Shown here: positions 23,901 through 27,022 of the stretch, in pieces
Layout of the letters: every line of letters starts with the position of its first letter
Numbering within the stretch: position 1 is the first letter of the stretch
Origin: Comamonadaceae bacterium
GTDB taxonomy: Bacteria > Pseudomonadota > Gammaproteobacteria > Burkholderiales > Burkholderiaceae_C
DNA: 27,022 bases
Assembly: GCA_947452325.1 (NCBI GenBank)
Contig: CANGCZ010000004.1
Coordinates: forward strand, 1 to 27,022
Direction of reading: 5' to 3'
Translations under genes and position numbers: made by a program
Notes under the pieces: generated by a model
The model's input: the letters and a program-made list of their open reading frames with translations, nothing else
The model's database searches: none
What the model was told of the DNA's origin: nothing

Positions 23901-25253
23901 CTAAAACAAACCAAAGTTGAAGGCGTAGCCGAACTCCAACAAATCGTTATTGGCCCAACCGCTGTCAGCGTTGAATTTGGCCCGACCCTGACCGGCTTCC
24001 AAATACAAATGGCCGCGCTGGAAATCACCCCAGCGCACACCGCCCGCGAATTTTTGTTTTTTACGTTGTGCGTTGTCTATGTCTTGCGCAGAGACCACTC
24101 GGCCATATACCTGCCAGTGCGGATTGAATACCCAGCCTAGTTCGGCAAAGCCGCCGCTGAAATCCCCCTTGATTTGCGGATCGCCATGAAAATAAGACAG
24201 TCCGGCGTGCAGGTTGAGTCCGCCTTGGGTCGTGCGTTTGAGCATCCAGCCATAACCCAGGTCTGTACCGAAACTGACATCTTCGTTAGCGTGCAATAAG
24301 CGCGTGATCACGGTTTCAGGTGCGATGCGTCCGACGAGATACAGTTTTTCATAGCCGTCTATGTAGTCCAGATTCACGGCTGATTTGTTGCTCAGAGGTT
24401 GGTCAGTCGCTATGTATTTATTGCTGAGTGCATAAATACTTTTGACTTTTTCCGATTGCTGTTTCACATCGGATTCGCGAGCCTCTGATAGCGGGTGTGT
24501 GCGTAAGTAGGTGCTGCGGGGAATGATTTTGTTGTAGGCCAATGCGTCACGGTCCATGGCCTCTTGGTCATGAAACTTCACAAACGAACGCTGTGCTGCC
24601 AAAGGATTAAAGCCGGCGTGTGCCATCAATTCAATGCCTATGCGATCGGCTTCTGTTTCCTTGGTGCGAGACATGGTTTTTGTCACGCCGTAGTCCATGA
24701 CCATGGCACTGCTCCAAGGTGTGAAGGCTTGGCTTAAGCCCACACCGGCGACATAAATAGGCACTATATTGCTGAGGTTTTCTCGCATATGCAGCCTGAG
24801 GTTATGTCCCATTTCATGGGCCACAATGAATGCCAACTCGTCTTCGCTGAGCGCCAGATGTTCTATCAGGCCCCGGTAAACCATGACTTTGCCAGCGCCC
24901 ACGGCAAAGGCATTGACAATGCCCCGATCGACCACATGAATTTCCCATGTCCACCCGGAAGCCTCGGGGCTGATGGCGTCCACATGGGCGATGAGTCGCT
25001 TGAAAATATGTTGAACACGCTGGTCTTGGTACTGCACTGAGGGGTTGTCGAGCAGCCCTTGCACCTGATAGATGGAGCGGATCACGCTGTTGTAGGCCCG
25101 GCTCACGGTGTCTGACGCGCCTTGCGGCACCACCAGATTTTGTTTGCGATCCACATCGACTGCTGTTGGTAAAGTGCTGGTGGTGGTACAGGCGCTGATG
25201 CCGCATACACATAGCAGCAACAACAAACGGTCAAGACAAGTCAAGCGTTGCAT
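23901..25253 (-). CDS. M48 metalloprotease lipoprotein with C-terminal barrel-like domain
   Basis: A 450-residue protein. The N-terminus is a lipoprotein signal with lipobox ISAC (Cys22). The zinc protease motif HEMGH is at 146-150 and the third ligand Glu is in KETEADRIG (about 201), as in M48 peptidases such as BepA and LoiP. After about residue 320 there are no TPR repeats; instead six to seven alternating beta segments (GTDLGYGWML, GGLNLHAGLSYF, GGFAELGWVF, WQVYGRVVSA, KFAGGVRWGD, HLYLEAGQGR, LLEFGYAFNFGLF), and the protein ends in Phe, the usual end of outer-membrane barrels. It probably acts at the outer membrane in protein quality control. ATG 25253 is chosen over TTG 25268. Confidence 0.87.
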   Translation of the reverse strand: MQRLTCLDRLLLLLCVCGISACTTTSTLPTAVDVDRKQNLVVPQGASDTVSRAYNSVIRSIYQVQGLLDNPSVQYQDQRVQHIFKRLIAHVDAISPEASGWTWEIHVVDRGIVNAFAVGAGKVMVYRGLIEHLALSEDELAFIVAHEMGHNLRLHMRENLSNIVPIYVAGVGLSQAFTPWSSAMVMDYGVTKTMSRTKETEADRIGIELMAHAGFNPLAAQRSFVKFHDQEAMDRDALAYNKIIPRSTYLRTHPLSEARESDVKQQSEKVKSIYALSNKYIATDQPLSNKSAVNLDYIDGYEKLYLVGRIAPETVITRLLHANEDVSFGTDLGYGWMLKRTTQGGLNLHAGLSYFHGDPQIKGDFSGGFAELGWVFNPHWQVYGRVVSAQDIDNAQRKKQKFAGGVRWGDFQRGHLYLEAGQGRAKFNADSGWANNDLLEFGYAFNFGLF

Positions 25254-25281
25254 AGGCAGAAGTAACAAGTTAAGTAGCGTT

Positions 25282-25309
25282 ATTAAAAGTTAAAAACAGC
25301 TGTTATCAA
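25282..25309 (-). promoter_or_regulatory. Candidate sigma-70 promoter of the M48-dinB-crotonase genes
   Basis: On the minus strand TTGATA (25309-25304), a 16-bp spacer and TTTAAT (25287-25282) each match five of six consensus bases, about 30 bp upstream of the start codon. The perfect palindrome AACAGCTGTT (25295-25304) lies in the spacer and could be an operator. Confidence 0.5.
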
Positions 25310-25408
25310 TAAGTTTTCAATGCTTTGTCGTTAGTTGTTGCCGCATAAACGCAGCCATATCAATGGGAAATTGAGCCTTTCAGCATAAGTTTGAACAAAC
25401 TGCGGGCA

Positions 25409-25436
25409 TAAAAAACCGGACACTTTGGTCCGGTTT
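25409..25436 (-). terminator. Rho-independent terminator of the alpha-hydroxy-acid dehydrogenase gene
   Basis: AAACCGGAC (25413-25421) and GTCCGGTTT (25428-25436) form a perfect 9-bp stem with a six-base loop. On the minus strand it is followed by a T-run and lies 20 bp after the stop codon at 25457. The remaining upstream gap (25310-25408) shows nothing further. Confidence 0.9.
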
Positions 25437-25456
25437 ATCCGACAGTTGAACCATGC

Positions 25457-26611
25457 TTAGTGGTGCGGAATCGTATGCGGCAGCAAAATGCTGCTGTCAA
25501 TCCGGTTGATGTCTGTGTGGCCGCACAAAGCCATGCTGGTGTCCAATTCTTTGTGGATGATTTGCAAAGCCTTGGTGACACCGGCTTCCCCCATGGCGCC
25601 CAGACCGTACAACATGGCGCGTCCAATATAGGCACCTTTGGCGCCCAGTGCTTTGGCTTTGAGCACATCCTGGCCGCTGCGAATACCGCCGTCCATGTGT
25701 ATTTCAATGTCTTTGCCAACGGCTTGCACAATACCGGGCAAGGCGTTGATGCTGGACTCGGCCCCGTCGAGCTGACGACCGCCGTGGTTGGACACAATCA
25801 GTGCATCGGCCCCGCTTTGCACGGCCAGGCGTGCATCTTCCGGGTCTTGAATGCCTTTCAAAATCAGCTTGCCGCCCCAGCGTTTTTTCACCCATTCCAC
25901 ATCGTTCCAATTCAATGTCGGGTCGAACTGGCCATTGGTCCATTCACCCAGTGAAGACATGTCATCGACGCCTTGGACATGGCCAAAAATATTGCCGAAC
26001 TTACGCCTAGGTGTGCCCAGCATGTTCAAACACCAGCGCGGTTTGGTCGCCAGATCCAGCAGGTTGATCAAGGTGGGCTTGGGTGGAGCCGACAAACCGT
26101 TTTTGATATCGCGGTGGCGTTGTCCCAGTATTTGTAAATCCAGCGTCAGCACCAAAGCCGAGCATTGCGCTGCCTTGGCGCGGTCTATCAAACGCTCAAT
26201 GAAAGAGCGGTCGCGCATCACGTACAACTGAAACCAGAAACCGGGGCCGACATGTTGGGCCACATCTTCGATAGAGCAAATGCTCATGGTCGACAAGGTA
26301 AAAGGTATGCCGAATTTTTTGGCAGCACGTGCCGCCAGAATTTCGCCGTCTGCGTGTTGCATGCCGGTCATGCCGGTGGGCGCGATCGCCACCGGCATGC
26401 TGACGTTTTGACCGATCATGGTCGTGGCGGTGCTGCGGCCTTCCATGTTGATGGCCACGCGCTGGCGGAATTTGATTTTTTGAAAATCGTCTTCGTTGGC
26501 TTGGTATGTGCTTTGTGTGTAGCTGCCTGAATCAGCATAATCAAAAAACATTTTCGGCACACGTTTTTTGGCTAACTGTTTCAAATCGTCAATATGGGTG
26601 ATCACTGTCAT
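25457..26611 (-). CDS. FMN-dependent alpha-hydroxy-acid dehydrogenase (L-lactate dehydrogenase-like)
   Basis: A 384-residue TIM-barrel flavoenzyme. The catalytic His276 and Arg279 are in SNHGGRQLDG, Lys252 in LILKGIQ binds FMN, and MDGGIRSG and LGAKGAYIGRAMLYG form the phosphate site. IAPTGMTGMQHADGE near residue 77-90 is typical of the family. Members oxidise L-lactate, glycolate, mandelate or related acids and pass electrons to quinone or oxygen; lactate is the most common guess but is not proven. The ATG has AAGGAGA five bases upstream. The gene ends in its own terminator. The upstream acyl-CoA ligase gene ends 176 bp before it. Confidence 0.9.
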   Translation of the reverse strand: MTVITHIDDLKQLAKKRVPKMFFDYADSGSYTQSTYQANEDDFQKIKFRQRVAINMEGRSTATTMIGQNVSMPVAIAPTGMTGMQHADGEILAARAAKKFGIPFTLSTMSICSIEDVAQHVGPGFWFQLYVMRDRSFIERLIDRAKAAQCSALVLTLDLQILGQRHRDIKNGLSAPPKPTLINLLDLATKPRWCLNMLGTPRRKFGNIFGHVQGVDDMSSLGEWTNGQFDPTLNWNDVEWVKKRWGGKLILKGIQDPEDARLAVQSGADALIVSNHGGRQLDGAESSINALPGIVQAVGKDIEIHMDGGIRSGQDVLKAKALGAKGAYIGRAMLYGLGAMGEAGVTKALQIIHKELDTSMALCGHTDINRIDSSILLPHTIPHH

Positions 26612-26787
26612 CGTTGTCTCCTTGTCTAGCGCGGGATGTTAGCGCCTTAAGCATTTGCGGACAGGCGAGCCCGTTTATTTCGTATGGGCAAGCCGTGTGG
26701 TGTTGGTCACGTCATCAGTCCCCAAACAGGCCGAGACGTCAGATGTGTGACGGCATACTGCGACGCGGATGCCGAAAAATAAGGCGG

Positions 26788-27022
26788 TCAAGCCCAAATC
26801 ACGCTTCTGCTTTGTGCGCTGTACCAATTTTCAACGTCATGCTGAACCCCGTATTCGATACGGCTGCGTTTGATTTTCATGGTCGGCGTCAAACAGCCGT
26901 TTTCTATGGACCAGGCATCTTTGGCTACCACCAGCATTTTCAGTTGTTCATAGTCGGCGATTTGTTTGTTGACCTGGTCAAGCAGCGCGGTCAATTCAGC
27001 TTCTACTTCAGCGCGCACTTGC
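26788..27022 (-). CDS. AMP-binding long-chain acyl-CoA ligase, C-terminal end
   Basis: About 77 residues up to the stop; the frame stays open to the window edge, so the gene begins outside. KQIADYEQLKMLVVAKDAWSIENG and LTPTMKIKRSRIEYGV are the hallmark C-terminal motif of long-chain fatty-acid-CoA ligases of the AMP-binding family; the Lys in TPTMKIKR lies in the region that contacts the adenylate. These enzymes activate fatty acids to acyl-CoA at the expense of ATP. The catalytic core is not visible, so chain-length preference cannot be judged. In the 176-bp gap to the next gene I see no strong terminator. Confidence 0.87.
   Translation of the reverse strand, partial: QVRAEVEAELTALLDQVNKQIADYEQLKMLVVAKDAWSIENGCLTPTMKIKRSRIEYGVQHDVENWYSAQSRSVIWA

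Noticed and set aside
23843..24040. 66 extra N-terminal residues of the DinB frame
   Set aside because: They overlap the C-terminal coding region of the M48 protein and precede the normal polymerase start.
26612..26787. Terminator for the acyl-CoA ligase gene
   Set aside because: Only a weak GCCCGT/ATGGGC pairing without a T-run was found; not enough to call.
1..27022. CRISPR array, prophage, insertion sequence or toxin-antitoxin pair
   Set aside because: No regularly spaced repeats, transposase, integrase, phage structural genes or paired small ORFs with known motifs were seen.

Overview
The window looks like chromosomal DNA from a betaproteobacterium, most likely order Burkholderiales. 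Supporting signs are mid GC content (about half, estimated by eye), a two-module QueF, a DinB with a long N-terminal insertion, and a run of rubrerythrin, CCG-type Fe-S protein and DUF3501 genes. Genus cannot be decided from the sequence alone. There are no rRNA genes, CRISPR arrays, insertion sequences or phage genes. Coding density is high.

Layout. (1) 1-2831: 3' end of a PhoX-type phosphatase gene, two hairpin terminators, tRNA-Leu(CAA) on the minus strand, then cysM, a Nudix hydrolase and a TusA-like sulfur carrier on the plus strand. (2) 3059-3919: a single exported metallo-beta-lactamase-fold lactonase-like protein with its own probable promoter and a strong terminator. (3) 4018-9169: a tightly packed operon with an ABC ATPase, an ABC-2 permease, a GldG-like protein with a His-rich segment, a small DUF4340-like anchored protein and a HupE/UreJ-type membrane protein. 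(4) 9254-10312: a SAM-dependent methyltransferase, convergent with valS. (5) 10386-16401, minus strand: VOC protein, FAD monooxygenase, FrnE-like DsbA-family protein and valS. (6) 16705-21726, plus strand: rubrerythrin, two-cluster Fe-S oxidoreductase, DUF3501 protein, YaaA, alpha/beta hydrolase and QueF. (7) 21730-25253, minus strand: M48 metalloprotease lipoprotein with a barrel-like C-terminus, DinB (Pol IV) and a dienoyl-CoA isomerase-like crotonase. (8) 25457-27022, minus strand: FMN-dependent alpha-hydroxy-acid dehydrogenase and the 3' end of an AMP-binding acyl-CoA ligase gene.

How genes may work together. The rubrerythrin/Fe-S/DUF3501/YaaA block reads as a peroxide and iron stress module, preceded by a leader that can form alternative hairpins. 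The ABC/GldG/DUF4340-like/HupE block reads as one envelope machine of unknown substrate. A His-rich loop and a HupE-type partner suggest, but do not prove, a link to a transition metal.

Most notable oddities: a GC-rich in-frame insertion in ValS that looks like an interspersed repeat, an M48 lipoprotease fused to a probable outer-membrane beta-barrel, and the structured leader ahead of rubrerythrin.
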